From: Alteromonas oceanisediminis
GTDB taxonomy: Bacteria; Pseudomonadota; Gammaproteobacteria; Enterobacterales; Alteromonadaceae
Length of the DNA: 64,000 nt
Direction of reading: 5' to 3'
Assembly (NCBI RefSeq): GCF_018474025.1
Contig: NZ_JAHCTA010000005.1
Span: 337,303-401,302 of the forward strand
The translations under genes and the position numbers were made by a program. Of the stretch, positions 43,909-52,806 are shown piece by piece (within the stretch, counting starts at the first letter, position 1; every line of letters begins with the position of its first letter). The notes beneath the pieces are model-generated. The model saw nothing but the letters and a program-made list of their open reading frames with translations, was not told where the DNA came from and ran no database searches.

Positions 43909-44466
43909 ATGGAAATGACTGATTTAATAAATTTGCTTCAACGTGTAGCGCTTGACGATCAAATAGCTTTCGCCAAACTTTATCAACAGTGCGCGCCAAA
44001 ACTAAATGGTATTGCCCGGTTAATGGTACGCGATGCTGAAAAAGCCAATGAGGTGCTACACGATGCGTTTATGCAAATTTGGAAAAACGCCGATGAGTAC
44101 CAAGAGCACAAATCGGAGCCCATGACCTGGATGAGCAGTATTGTAAAGTTTCGTGCGTTAGACTTGCTGAGAAAGCAAGGTCGACGGTTGGAAGGAAGGT
44201 TCAACAGATTGTCCGATGAAGAGTATCTTGAATTAGAAAATACGCTGCATTGGCAAAAAGAGAATACAAACACGGCGACGTTGTCACTTGGTATGCAAAC
44301 ATGCCTTTCGCAACTTTCAGGTGATCAAAAAGACGCAGTGATTTTTGCATATCTATACGGGTACAGCCGTGAAGATATTGCGCATATATTCACCACATCT
44401 GTGAATACAGTAAAGTCTTGGCTACACCGAGGCGTAAGGAATTTGCAGCAATGCTTAACCCAATAA
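43909..44466 (+). CDS. ECF-family RNA polymerase sigma factor
   Basis: About 185 residues. Sigma region 2 includes EVLHDAFMQIWKNADEY and MTWMSSIVKFRALDLLRKQ, with the DxxxR-like -10 recognition end. Region 4 includes SGDQKDAVIFAYLYGYSREDIAHIF and SVNTVKSWLHRGVRNLQQCL, with the helix-turn-helix that binds the -35. It resembles the SigK/RskA-linked ECF group. The start is uncertain between ATG 43909 and 43915; a longer frame to 43882 is not supported. The anti-sigma gene starts before its stop. Confidence 0.92.
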   Translation: MEMTDLINLLQRVALDDQIAFAKLYQQCAPKLNGIARLMVRDAEKANEVLHDAFMQIWKNADEYQEHKSEPMTWMSSIVKFRALDLLRKQGRRLEGRFNRLSDEEYLELENTLHWQKENTNTATLSLGMQTCLSQLSGDQKDAVIFAYLYGYSREDIAHIFTTSVNTVKSWLHRGVRNLQQCLTQ

Positions 44467-45203
44467 AACGCTACATGAACCCCGATGTGATTGAGCATAT
44501 TGCATTGCGATATACACTTGGTCACTTAACGCCAAGAGCGCGAGCAAGAGCGGATTCGCTTGTAAGACTTCCCGAATATCAAGCGCTCAAACAAGAGATT
44601 GAAAAGCAACAAATGTTATTGCAACCTCTTCACGATGCTGCGCCAACTATTGCACCAGACCCCAAAATTTGGCGTTCATTGGCCGCTGAAATCACCAGTG
44701 AAGAGTCCAATATAGAACCACTTAAGCCAAAACCGAGTGTAAGACAAAAAAACATCGGACCATTTTTAAGTATGGCCGCAAGTGTGCTCTTTGTGGCGTT
44801 GCTAGCTCTATTTATCATGCCGTCGGAAGAGCAGCGCCCAGCGTTGAGTTACGTTGCGGTAATGACTGACGCGCAAAACAATGCCGCAATCGTAGCAGCC
44901 ACCTACGGCGAAGGGCAGGGGTTGGTGCTTGACTTAGTCAACCTGCCACAGATCGAGAATGATGTCTCTTACGAGTTGTGGGTTACGTCGAAAACCGATG
45001 CACAAACACGCAGTCTGGGGCTTATTAGTGCTGCTGATACGAGCATAATAAGACCTTTGAACAATGCGGAATGGAGATTGATAAAAGACAGTGCAACCTT
45101 GCTTGTCACTGTTGAAGAGTTGGGTGGTTCACCGTTAGGAGAGCCACTAGGTGAGGTTGTTGCCGAAGGGCTATGCGTTAGGTTGAGTGCGTGGGAAGCG
45201 TGA
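44451..45203 (+). CDS. RskA-type anti-sigma factor
   Basis: A 250-residue protein. The N-terminal 75 residues (DVIEHIALRYTLGHLTPRARAR) match the cytoplasmic sigma-binding part, without a clear zinc motif. A single membrane helix (about residues 104-123) follows, then a periplasmic RskA domain with SYELWVTSKTDAQTRSLGLI and LLVTVEELGGSPLGEPLGEV. It should hold the adjacent ECF sigma factor at the membrane. The ATG at 44451 overlaps the sigma gene by 16 bases with AGGA upstream, indicating balanced synthesis. Confidence 0.88.
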   Translation: MLNPIKRYMNPDVIEHIALRYTLGHLTPRARARADSLVRLPEYQALKQEIEKQQMLLQPLHDAAPTIAPDPKIWRSLAAEITSEESNIEPLKPKPSVRQKNIGPFLSMAASVLFVALLALFIMPSEEQRPALSYVAVMTDAQNNAAIVAATYGEGQGLVLDLVNLPQIENDVSYELWVTSKTDAQTRSLGLISAADTSIIRPLNNAEWRLIKDSATLLVTVEELGGSPLGEPLGEVVAEGLCVRLSAWEA

Positions 45204-45205
45204 CG

Positions 45206-46456
45206 ATGTCAAAGGCATGTTTTTTACTTTGCAGTGTTATTGCGCTTCCCGGTTTGGCGAATGGGGTGGTCGATAACATCACTGTCGACCCCAGTGCGCG
45301 ATGGCGCTTTCAGAACGTTAACGACTCACTGCAGGGGGATGCACAAGCTCACACCTTGATGCTTCGTTTAACGGCAACCAGTAACGTAACGCCATCATTG
45401 ACGGGAATGATTCAAACCGATTATGTGTATGCTTTTAATAGAGGCAACTACAGTGATGGTGTTGTGCGCCGCGATGCGGCATTTATCCCCGATCCACAAG
45501 GTGTCGATTTAAACCAGCTATGGTTGAGCTATCAACTGCATTGGGGGGCTGATATCACGTTGGGACGGCAGCAGCTTAGCGTCGACAACGAACGTCATTT
45601 GGGCGGAAATAGCTTTTGGCAGAATGAGCAAACGTTCGATGCACTGCTCTACAAGCAGTCTTGGTTAAATGGGCTCAAGATACGCTATACCTACATTAAC
45701 CAAGTCAATCGTATTTTTGGTCGTGATGCCGATGCGCAATTGCAAACTGACGACATACGATTTGATGATTTCTCCACAAGACCCGCCATTGAGCAGGGCG
45801 TCCATAAACACAACTCTCACCTTTTTGATGTTGCATTTGAGATAAATAATTCACTAAAAATCGCTGGATTTTTGTATTCGTTGGATAACCAAACATTTAA
45901 CGGCTTTTCGAGTCATACCTTGGGTGTAGTGGCAACTGGTCGACTGAAACCCGACACCATCCGTTACGATTATCGTGTAGAAACCGCTATACAAACCGAT
46001 GCTTACGACAGTTCTTGGGATTATCAAGCAACCTATATTGCTATCAACGTTAGCGCACAACACAAAAGTCATCGCTTTGAGTTAGGCTACGAAAATATTG
46101 GTCAAGACAATGGTTTTGGTTTTGTTCATTCATTGGGATCTAATCATCAGTTTAATGGATGGGCCGATATCTTCGCTCAGTACAATAAGCCAGAGGGTAT
46201 TGCCGACACATTCATTATGTACCGTGGACGGAGTGGCAAGCTTAGGTGGCGAGCTAAAATTCATCAATATCAATCGGCAGACCACAAGCTGGACGTTGGC
46301 AAAGAATTAAATGTCGAACTGGCCTACAGAGCTTCAATTAAATGGGAGTTGTCTGCCGCATTCGCGCGCTACAAACCTGATAGCGGTTTCGAATCCTTGG
46401 CTGAATCTCAGGTGCCCCGTACAACTGGCTTTGTGTCAGTTAAGTATCAGCTTTAG
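45206..46456 (+). CDS. Outer-membrane beta-barrel protein (alginate-export/porin-like)
   Basis: 416 residues. A signal peptide (MSKACFLLCSVIALPGLANG) is followed by alternating amphipathic strands to a C-terminal FVSVKYQL ending, as in outer-membrane barrels. LWLSYQLHWGADITLGRQQLS resembles the Alginate_exp family signature near residue 110, which is found also in proteins unlinked to alginate. It starts two bases after the anti-sigma stop, so it belongs to the same operon and is a likely target or effector of the sigma system. Confidence 0.78.
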   Translation: MSKACFLLCSVIALPGLANGVVDNITVDPSARWRFQNVNDSLQGDAQAHTLMLRLTATSNVTPSLTGMIQTDYVYAFNRGNYSDGVVRRDAAFIPDPQGVDLNQLWLSYQLHWGADITLGRQQLSVDNERHLGGNSFWQNEQTFDALLYKQSWLNGLKIRYTYINQVNRIFGRDADAQLQTDDIRFDDFSTRPAIEQGVHKHNSHLFDVAFEINNSLKIAGFLYSLDNQTFNGFSSHTLGVVATGRLKPDTIRYDYRVETAIQTDAYDSSWDYQATYIAINVSAQHKSHRFELGYENIGQDNGFGFVHSLGSNHQFNGWADIFAQYNKPEGIADTFIMYRGRSGKLRWRAKIHQYQSADHKLDVGKELNVELAYRASIKWELSAAFARYKPDSGFESLAESQVPRTTGFVSVKYQL

Positions 46457-46470
46457 TTGGCGTAAGTCAC
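46455..46470. repeat. 16-bp direct repeat AGTTGGCGTAAGTCAC, right copy
   Basis: Identical to 41761-41776. It begins at the stop codon of the barrel gene. No AAC-type -35 was seen 15-16 bases before its CGTA, so it is unlikely to be a second ECF promoter. Confidence 0.45.
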
Positions 46471-46884
46471 CCAAATTAAAGCCAATTCTGTAAAAATTGG
46501 CGCTTATCGCGTTTTGTGAAACGCGGCTTCACAGAGACATTGCGTAACCCAATGCGACATCTTGCTCGTACAAATAAGGCTACAATTCTTTCATATCTGA
46601 GCCAGCAGTATCTTCAGTTTGATCATGAACGAACCTAACATTTGTTTCTCCTATAATTAGTCAAATCCAGAGAGCACGGAAGACATCAAGTCGGGCATTA
46701 ACCAGAATTCACATGGTCCGCACGACGTCGCTCGTTTGTTGTTCACAATCATACAAAAGTAGTAAATAAACCGCAGGGCAGCTTGGTTCCGTGCCCTAAT
46801 GTAAAAAGTATCGTTGAGGTCTCTATTCTTCACTTTACTGACCGAAAAATTTTATACGAACTACTTTTTGCTAAGGACAATCAA
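46471..46884. other. 414-bp gap with hairpins but no supported gene
   Basis: Two 7-bp inverted repeats, GCCAATT/AATTGGC (46481-46501) and CGCGTTT/AAACGCG (46508-46525), lie just after the barrel gene without T runs. A TATAAT at 46652-46657 lacks a good -35. No open frame of note. Confidence 0.45.
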
Positions 46885-47268
46885 ATGAAATACATAGCGA
46901 TTATCGCGTTATCAGCAGTATTAGCAGCCTGCAGCGGCGGTGCATCTGACGAATCGGTGAAAGCTGCTGAAGCTGCACTGGGTAATATCAGTCAAGCAAA
47001 GTCTATGCTGGCCTCGGTTAATTCAGTGCCAGATGCGCAAAAATTGGAAGCTGATTTTGCGGAGATTGGACAACAATATGCTAGCGCGATGAAGGCGCTC
47101 AACAGTGCTGATCAAGGTGATATGGAAACCGCGCAGGCGCTGGCACAAGTGACCCCAAAAATTGCGATGGAGTATCAGGGAATGATGGCAGAATTAAATG
47201 CATTACAAGCTCGAAACAGTGATGCTGCGCAAGTTTTGATTGATGAGCTCAAGGCTTTTCGACCCTAG
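46885..47268 (+). CDS. Small orphan lipoprotein
   Basis: A 127-residue lipoprotein. MKYIAIIALSAVLAAC is the signal with lipobox LAAC (Cys16). The mature part is Ala/Gln-rich and mainly helical (heptad-like from about residue 24), with no family recognised. AAGGACAATCAA precedes the ATG, so the longer frame from 46783 is rejected. A hairpin follows the gene. Confidence 0.75.
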   Translation: MKYIAIIALSAVLAACSGGASDESVKAAEAALGNISQAKSMLASVNSVPDAQKLEADFAEIGQQYASAMKALNSADQGDMETAQALAQVTPKIAMEYQGMMAELNALQARNSDAAQVLIDELKAFRP

Positions 47269-47285
47269 CAAAATATCATGATATG

Positions 47286-47310
47286 ACGGCACTGCGACCA
47301 AGCGTGCCGT
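47286..47310. terminator. Weak hairpin between convergent genes
   Basis: ACGGCAC (47286-47292) and GTGCCGT (47304-47310) form a 7-bp stem, followed by a short T-rich stretch (ACTTT). It lies between convergent genes. Confidence 0.45.
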
Positions 47311-47325
47311 ACTTTAATACTCCGC

Positions 47326-47799
47326 CTAAGAAGGTTGTTTAACCAACGCTATCATCCTTTCCATTGCTTGCTTCAAATCACCTAGCGCATTTCCACTAGG
47401 CACCGCTTTTTTAGTGCAATTATTTAGCGAAACGACCTCATTCATTACGAACTTTTCTTCCGCATATTGCAAACGTAACTGCTCAACAAGCGATACCTTG
47501 TAGTCATCAATCTGAGCTTGTAGCGTGCTCACTTGTGTATCGGTCGATTCCACGAATGATTGAAGGCCTGGTGTGATAAACGTTTCTTGAATGAAATCGT
47601 CATACTGCTGAAGTCCTTTCGCTATTATCTCCTTATCGCTAGGTGCATAAATCAAATTGGTGGATTGCGTTTTTTCGTAAAGATAGTCGAGCAATCCTTG
47701 ACAAGTTTGCATCTCATTAATCGAGGGGGCCGCCTCGACTAACTGTGATGGTATTGAGACAACGATACTGACAAACAGCGCTGCAGATAATTTCTTCAT
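47326..47799 (-). CDS. Orphan secreted protein
   Basis: 157 residues with signal MKKLSAALFVSIVVSIPSQL (cleavage probably after EA, about residue 23). The mature part has MQTCQGLLDYLYEKTQ and NNCTKKAVP, with two cysteines that could pair, and is helical. No family recognised. AAGGAG lies before the ATG at 47799, so the longer frame is rejected. Confidence 0.72.
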   Translation of the reverse strand: MKKLSAALFVSIVVSIPSQLVEAAPSINEMQTCQGLLDYLYEKTQSTNLIYAPSDKEIIAKGLQQYDDFIQETFITPGLQSFVESTDTQVSTLQAQIDDYKVSLVEQLRLQYAEEKFVMNEVVSLNNCTKKAVPSGNALGDLKQAMERMIALVKQPS

Positions 47800-47947
47800 A
47801 GCATACTCCTTATTGGTTTTTCTGATGGTAAAACCCAAGCAATTTCGTACAGATTATTTGCGCCTTTAGTAGCAGTTCCGAACTTTTTGCGCACTCCACT
47901 TGCGAGAATGGTAGAGTTGCAGCAACAACGGCATCGCGTTATTCCCT

Positions 47948-49675
47948 ATGAAGTCTATAGTTTTAGATGATCAGAGCCCGATCATCAGTCAATTTGTAAA
48001 GCAGGAACAAGCAAAGCAGGTAGTTAAAGTCTACGATCCCACGCTACTTATGCAGGTATTGTTCGTTGCCGTTACTGTGTCAGTCATATACGACTCTGTA
48101 GCGACTGACTTAGTACTCATTTGGGCCTTGACCCACGCGATTATTCTTCTGCTGCGCAAGTTACTGATGAGCTGGTATGTTAAAAGCCAAGGGTCTGCGC
48201 TTATGACGGGGTGGATTGAAAAAGCAACGTTGTTCTTGGTGGTTTGTAGTTCGCTATTGTGGGGTAGTGCAGCATTTGTTCTGGATTTTAGTCAGTACCC
48301 GCAAGAATCCGTGTTTCTCATAGCCGTGAATCTTGGCATTGGAGTGGGCGCTACCGTCTTAGGCTCGCTATGGTATCGATATTTCTTTGCTTACCTCATC
48401 CCTTTCATGGGGTGTTTCATCATCTCATTTCTTTTAGGTACGCCCGATCAGTCTTTCACCTTAGCTGGTGTTTTTCTGGCATTTGGGATCTACTTGACGC
48501 GTATGGTGCAGATGAACTACCAAAACAATTTAGAAAACCTCGCTTTGCGCAAAAAAAACGAGGTGCTTGCCCATTCCACAAATCAGTTCATTGCCGCAGC
48601 AAGCCACGATTTGCGCCAACCCACACAAGCGCTCAGCTTATTTATTTCAGCGCTGGAGCAAAGTGATAAAGAAATCGACCGAGAGCGCTTGATTTCTCAA
48701 CTTAAACAGAGCTCCTACGCGTTGAACGAGTTGTTAAACCAGATACTGGATGTTTCGAAGCTCAATACACAATCGATTGAAGCTGAAGTCGAGTCAGTCG
48801 ACCTAACAGAAATTTTCGTGCGATTAAATCAAACGTTTGAGGCGTTGGCCGCACGCAAAGGTCTAGCGCTGTCAGTCAGTGCAAACAATCTTTGGGTAAA
48901 AACGGATGGCTTATTACTAGAGCGTCTTCTTGCCAACTTGCTTGATAACGCCGTTCATTACACTGACCAAGGCAGTGTGTCATTGATTGCGTCAACCAAT
49001 GCGCAAAATCAGGTCGTTGTGACCGTAGCCGATACGGGCGCAGGGATAGATGTCACCGAGCAAAATCTAGTTTTTGAACCGTTCTATCAGGTCGGTTCTG
49101 GCTTGCGAAATGAAGACAAGGGGTTTGGTCTTGGTTTATCCATCGTAAAGTTAATTGCCGAGAAACTGAAGATTTCACTAAAATTGACATCCGCTGCAGG
49201 TCAAGGTGCACGCTTTGAACTTACGTTGACTGCCTGTGAACCCCAACCCACTCAAGCGGTTTCCGAGCAAGCGGTCATGGCTTGGCAGTTGAATGGCAAG
49301 ACGGCGCTGGTAGTCGATGACAATATGTCTGTGTTAGAAAGTTTGGTTTCCCTGTTGGAGGTGTGGGGAATGAATGTGTTGCAATGTAAAGGAATGAGTG
49401 ACGCTATAAGCCAAGGTGCAGAGGCGAAGCAGCTCGATATCATTCTGTCGGATCTGCGTCTTAAAAATGATGAAAATGGCATGTGTGTGATTGACGCAGT
49501 GAGATCAAAGCGTGGAGTTACCGATTTACCGGCATTAATCCTCAGTGGCGATACCGCACCGGAACGACTTGACGAGGTTATTCAACGAGGATTTACGGTT
49601 GTTCATAAACCCATCAAAGCAGGTCATCTGCGCAGTGCACTGCAGCGCCAACTACAGAAGTCGGATATTTGTTAA
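47948..49675 (+). CDS. Hybrid histidine kinase with C-terminal receiver
   Basis: 575 residues. The N-terminal 190 residues contain five or six membrane helices with no extracellular domain, so the sensor is in the membrane. A HisKA domain follows with ASHDLRQPTQALSLF (phosphoacceptor His220). The HATPase part has NLLDNAVHY (N box, Asn330 and Asn334), ADTGAGI (G1) and GFGLGLSIVK (G2). The C-terminal receiver has VVDDNMSV and DIILSDLRLK with Asp502. No HPt domain is nearby. It converges on a NarL-type regulator with overlapping stops. Confidence 0.93.
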   Translation: MKSIVLDDQSPIISQFVKQEQAKQVVKVYDPTLLMQVLFVAVTVSVIYDSVATDLVLIWALTHAIILLLRKLLMSWYVKSQGSALMTGWIEKATLFLVVCSSLLWGSAAFVLDFSQYPQESVFLIAVNLGIGVGATVLGSLWYRYFFAYLIPFMGCFIISFLLGTPDQSFTLAGVFLAFGIYLTRMVQMNYQNNLENLALRKKNEVLAHSTNQFIAAASHDLRQPTQALSLFISALEQSDKEIDRERLISQLKQSSYALNELLNQILDVSKLNTQSIEAEVESVDLTEIFVRLNQTFEALAARKGLALSVSANNLWVKTDGLLLERLLANLLDNAVHYTDQGSVSLIASTNAQNQVVVTVADTGAGIDVTEQNLVFEPFYQVGSGLRNEDKGFGLGLSIVKLIAEKLKISLKLTSAAGQGARFELTLTACEPQPTQAVSEQAVMAWQLNGKTALVVDDNMSVLESLVSLLEVWGMNVLQCKGMSDAISQGAEAKQLDIILSDLRLKNDENGMCVIDAVRSKRGVTDLPALILSGDTAPERLDEVIQRGFTVVHKPIKAGHLRSALQRQLQKSDIC

Positions 49676-50313
49676 TAAAATTTCGTCAATATGTTTAAGT
49701 TCTCAGCCTTGCGAACACAGTCGACTCTATTTTTAGCGCCCAATATTCTAAAAATGTTTTGAAGATGCGATTTAACGGTCACTTCGCTGATGAACAATAC
49801 AGATGCGATACCGCTATTGCTAAGTCCTGCTTGAACCATCTTCAAGATCTCAAGCTGACGTTTACTCAATACTGACTCCGTTGAGTCTTGCGCAAATTTA
49901 GAGACGCGCATCAACGAGCGCTTTAGCCGTTCAGGAATCACTACTTCACCTTGACACGCTCGGCGTATCAAGTCTGCAATACTCTCAACAGGCAGAGACT
50001 TAGGAATGATACCCATTGCGCCTAGTGACAATGCGGACTGAAAAACCGTGAGATCTTCGACTGCAGACATGATGACAACGGGAGTATTGATACTCCGATT
50101 CAACATGGCGTGCATGAATGAGATGCCGTCAATTTCCGGCATACTAACGTCCAGTATTAATAAATCGACGGCAGGACGCTGTTTCAAATAGTCTAAAGTC
50201 CGTTGAGGCTGGCTAAGTGTCGTTATCTTAAAATCTTGTGATAAAGACTGCAGGCTTTCTTTTAGTCCGAGGCTGAACAGCGGGTGGTCATCCAAACTGA
50301 CAATTTCAATCAT
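49672..50313 (-). CDS. NarL/LuxR-family response regulator
   Basis: 213 residues. The receiver domain has the acidic SLDDH pocket, Asp55 in LLILDVSMPE and Lys in GIIPKSLPVES. The C-terminal LuxR helix-turn-helix is SKRQLEILKMVQAGLSNSGI with VKSHLQNIFRILGAKNR. The start at 50313 (MIEIVSLDDHP) is chosen because receivers begin there, though the ribosome site is weak. It overlaps the kinase gene by four bases at the stops and is its likely partner. Confidence 0.92.
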   Translation of the reverse strand: MIEIVSLDDHPLFSLGLKESLQSLSQDFKITTLSQPQRTLDYLKQRPAVDLLILDVSMPEIDGISFMHAMLNRSINTPVVIMSAVEDLTVFQSALSLGAMGIIPKSLPVESIADLIRRACQGEVVIPERLKRSLMRVSKFAQDSTESVLSKRQLEILKMVQAGLSNSGIASVLFISEVTVKSHLQNIFRILGAKNRVDCVRKAENLNILTKFY

Positions 50314-50513
50314 AATGGCGCTAACACTCCAAGAGAAAACTGAGCGCAGTTTCGCACGACGCTCAGAGGGAACGACCAATTTTAATACTAAAGTATGAAT
50401 TAACGTCTACGTGATCAGTATCGACGCTAACTTGATGAAGCGTTTGCGAATGATGTTTTCAGTAAACGCCTCACTATTGATCCCAGATGATAAAAGATAA
50501 AAAGGTAAAATAC

Positions 50514-51314
50514 ATGCGTAAATCCTTAGCAGTAATAGCGTTTACGGGCATTGGACTATCACTTTGTTCGCTTCAAGCAGATGCACAGTTTTTTGATAGA
50601 TTGAAAGAGAAAGCGTCGAAGGCAGTCACAGCCGTTGAAGAAGCAGAAAGTCATGTTCAGAGCGCCGAAGAAAAAGTGTCCGATTCAGGCCTCGCAACAA
50701 AAGGTGAACCCAGCTTGGAGGGTGGTCCAGCAGATTCACTTATTGCGTTTACCCAGTGTGCCGGTTTACCGATCGAAAACGTTGTGGTGGGTACTCCTGG
50801 GAACTATGAGTTCCAACAAGGCTTTAGCGTAGAAGAAAGAAGTGGTTTTGTTGACCGCATTCCCAGTTCAGTGAGCAATGATTGTATTTTACCTTCAATC
50901 GTTTCCGGCCAAGCAATCTACATGGAAGTAGATGAACAGAAGTTTGAAGCGTTAGGCAGTGCTAATGATTGGGAAATGCAATGCGTCCGTTCAGATAATC
51001 CTCGAGCGGGTGCCCTAGGGCAGGACGAGCCTAAAACAGAATATCCTTCGAGAGTTAATTACCTATCGCCAAAGGATTATCATTTACATTGTGGTCACAA
51101 TGTAGCCCATGCTGAGGAATGCAGCGAAGGCAGTAACAGTGATCGCAGTTCAGCATGGGATAAAAACTTAGATGAGCGTGGGAAGAAAATGCTGAGCGTT
51201 TTTGGCAATAGCAGTACCCTAGCTCCTAAAATTGGAGAAAAACTTTATTGTCAGTACTATAATAAGCGCTCTCGCAAATCACTGTTTGCCTTTGAATATT
51301 TGCGCAGACGTTAA
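50514..51314 (+). CDS. Orphan secreted protein
   Basis: 266 residues. MRKSLAVIAFTGIGLSLCSL reads as a signal peptide with cleavage after ADA. A helical stretch (FFDRLKEKASKAVTAVEEAE) is followed by a globular part with several cysteines. No family recognised. AAGG precedes the ATG at 50514. A hairpin follows the gene. Confidence 0.72.
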   Translation: MRKSLAVIAFTGIGLSLCSLQADAQFFDRLKEKASKAVTAVEEAESHVQSAEEKVSDSGLATKGEPSLEGGPADSLIAFTQCAGLPIENVVVGTPGNYEFQQGFSVEERSGFVDRIPSSVSNDCILPSIVSGQAIYMEVDEQKFEALGSANDWEMQCVRSDNPRAGALGQDEPKTEYPSRVNYLSPKDYHLHCGHNVAHAEECSEGSNSDRSSAWDKNLDERGKKMLSVFGNSSTLAPKIGEKLYCQYYNKRSRKSLFAFEYLRRR

Positions 51315-51332
51315 GCCAGATAAATTGCATTA

Positions 51333-51358
51333 AGCCGGAGCAGTAATCTGCCCCGGCT
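51333..51358. terminator. Bidirectional hairpin between convergent genes
   Basis: AGCCGGAGCAG (51333-51343) and CTGCCCCGGCT (51348-51358) pair with one mismatch around TAAT. No T run is present on either side. Confidence 0.5.
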
Positions 51359-51363
51359 ATCAC

Positions 51364-52170
51364 TTACCAATCAGGAGCGAAATCAGGGTCGATTAGGCGT
51401 TTGCCTGTATCGATCTTCTCTATTTTGCTCATTTGCTCAGGTGTTAAGCGAATTTTTATTGCATCCAAATTCGCTTGAATATGTTCTTCATTAGTCGACG
51501 AAGGAATAGGAACAACGCCGAGCTGATGCTGCCACGCAATGGCTATCGATGCGGGTGTGGTTTGGTGCTCTTTTGCAATCGCCTTTAACACATCGTTTTC
51601 CATAACCTTGCCATTCGCCACAGGCATGTAGCCCACAACGGCGATCCCTTTGCGCTGACAATAGTTAACCGTGTCGCGATTTTGAAAGAGCGGATGCACT
51701 TCTATTTGATTGACCGAAATCGTGTCTTCACCGATGACCGAAAATGCTTGCTCAAGAAGTTCGGGCGTAAAATTTGAAACGCCGATACCGCGAGTCAATC
51801 CTTTATGCATGCAACTAACCAATTCGGGCAGATACTCGCTCATTGGTACCTTGCCGTCTGGGCTAGGCCAGTGGATAAGTAGCAAATCGACGTAATCCGT
51901 TTTTAATTTGGTGAGGCTTTCCTCAACGCTGGGGATAAAGGCAGACTTCTCAAAATTATCAAACCACACCTTGGTGGTAATGAAAATATCTCCGCGCTTG
52001 CGCGTGTGTTCACTGATGGCTTCGCCAACATCCTGTTCATTTTCATATATTTGCGCGGTATCAACGTGGTTGAAGCCTGCGTTGAGTGCATGGGTCAGCG
52101 CATGCTTTACCGTGTCGCCTTTTAAACGAAAGGTGCCGAATCCGGGTGAGGGTAGCGAAATATCATACAT
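51364..52170 (-). CDS. Aldo/keto reductase (DkgB-like)
   Basis: 268 residues. HVDTAQIYENE holds Asp37 and Tyr42, FITTKVW holds Lys67, and VDLLLIHWPSPDGKVPM holds His100, giving the full AKR tetrad. VVPIPSSTNEEHIQANL is the NADPH-binding end. It is close to 2,5-diketo-D-gluconate reductase B in length and motifs, but such enzymes act on several carbonyls. AAAGGAG precedes the ATG. Confidence 0.92.
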   Translation of the reverse strand: MYDISLPSPGFGTFRLKGDTVKHALTHALNAGFNHVDTAQIYENEQDVGEAISEHTRKRGDIFITTKVWFDNFEKSAFIPSVEESLTKLKTDYVDLLLIHWPSPDGKVPMSEYLPELVSCMHKGLTRGIGVSNFTPELLEQAFSVIGEDTISVNQIEVHPLFQNRDTVNYCQRKGIAVVGYMPVANGKVMENDVLKAIAKEHQTTPASIAIAWQHQLGVVPIPSSTNEEHIQANLDAIKIRLTPEQMSKIEKIDTGKRLIDPDFAPDW

Positions 52171-52447
52171 AGGCTGGTTTCTCCTTTACGCCGTAACGTG
52201 TGCAATTAACAGTGGCGTTGTACTAGAAAGAACCATGCCAATCAGGGGCAGTATCTGAATATGCCTCGTGGAGCGGGTTTATGGGGAGTTGCAGGTGGCT
52301 CACCGAAAAAGAACCGGGGTTGGCTCGCAATATTTCCTCAGCGGTAGGGAATATCTACACAATTTGAAACAACTGGAAGCTGACTTTTCGATCAAATAGC
52401 GGTAATTTGGTCATTATTCGTTGAGAGCGCATTGCGAGGAAGATCTT

Positions 52448-52693
52448 ATGGACAGCGGCATGATTTTCGTCTTTATCATTTTGTTCGGTTTTGTATTACC
52501 AATCGTCTTTATTGGCGTGTGGACCAGCCATAAAAAGGATATGGCTAAACTGAATACCAAGTTGGGTGAATCAGAAAAGCATGACTTGCAAAACCAGGTT
52601 AATGCCATGAAAAAGCGACTTGAGGTGCTCGAAGCCATCGTGACTGATAAAAAATATCAGTTAAACGACGCGTTTGCTGATTTAGATAAGTAG
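52448..52693 (+). CDS. PspB-like small membrane protein
   Basis: 81 residues. One N-terminal membrane helix (about 4-26) is followed by a charged coiled coil ending KKRLEVLEAIVTD, which resembles the PspB end RIQALESIL. GAGGAAGATCTT before the ATG supplies the ribosome site, so a longer frame from 52421 is rejected. No pspA, pspC or pspF is adjacent. Confidence 0.75.
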   Translation: MDSGMIFVFIILFGFVLPIVFIGVWTSHKKDMAKLNTKLGESEKHDLQNQVNAMKKRLEVLEAIVTDKKYQLNDAFADLDK

Positions 52694-52806
52694 AAACGTT
52701 GTCGTTAACTGGATGAGGCCAACAGGCTGTTGGCGCTCGAATCTCAGCGTTAATGGATGAGACGTTCAACTGCTAACCCGTTCTCCAAATTAAATCCATT
52801 CTCCCC

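Noticed and set aside
46440..46470. Second ECF promoter at the right copy of the 16-bp repeat
   Set aside because: No AAC-type -35 lies at 15-16 bases before CGTA.
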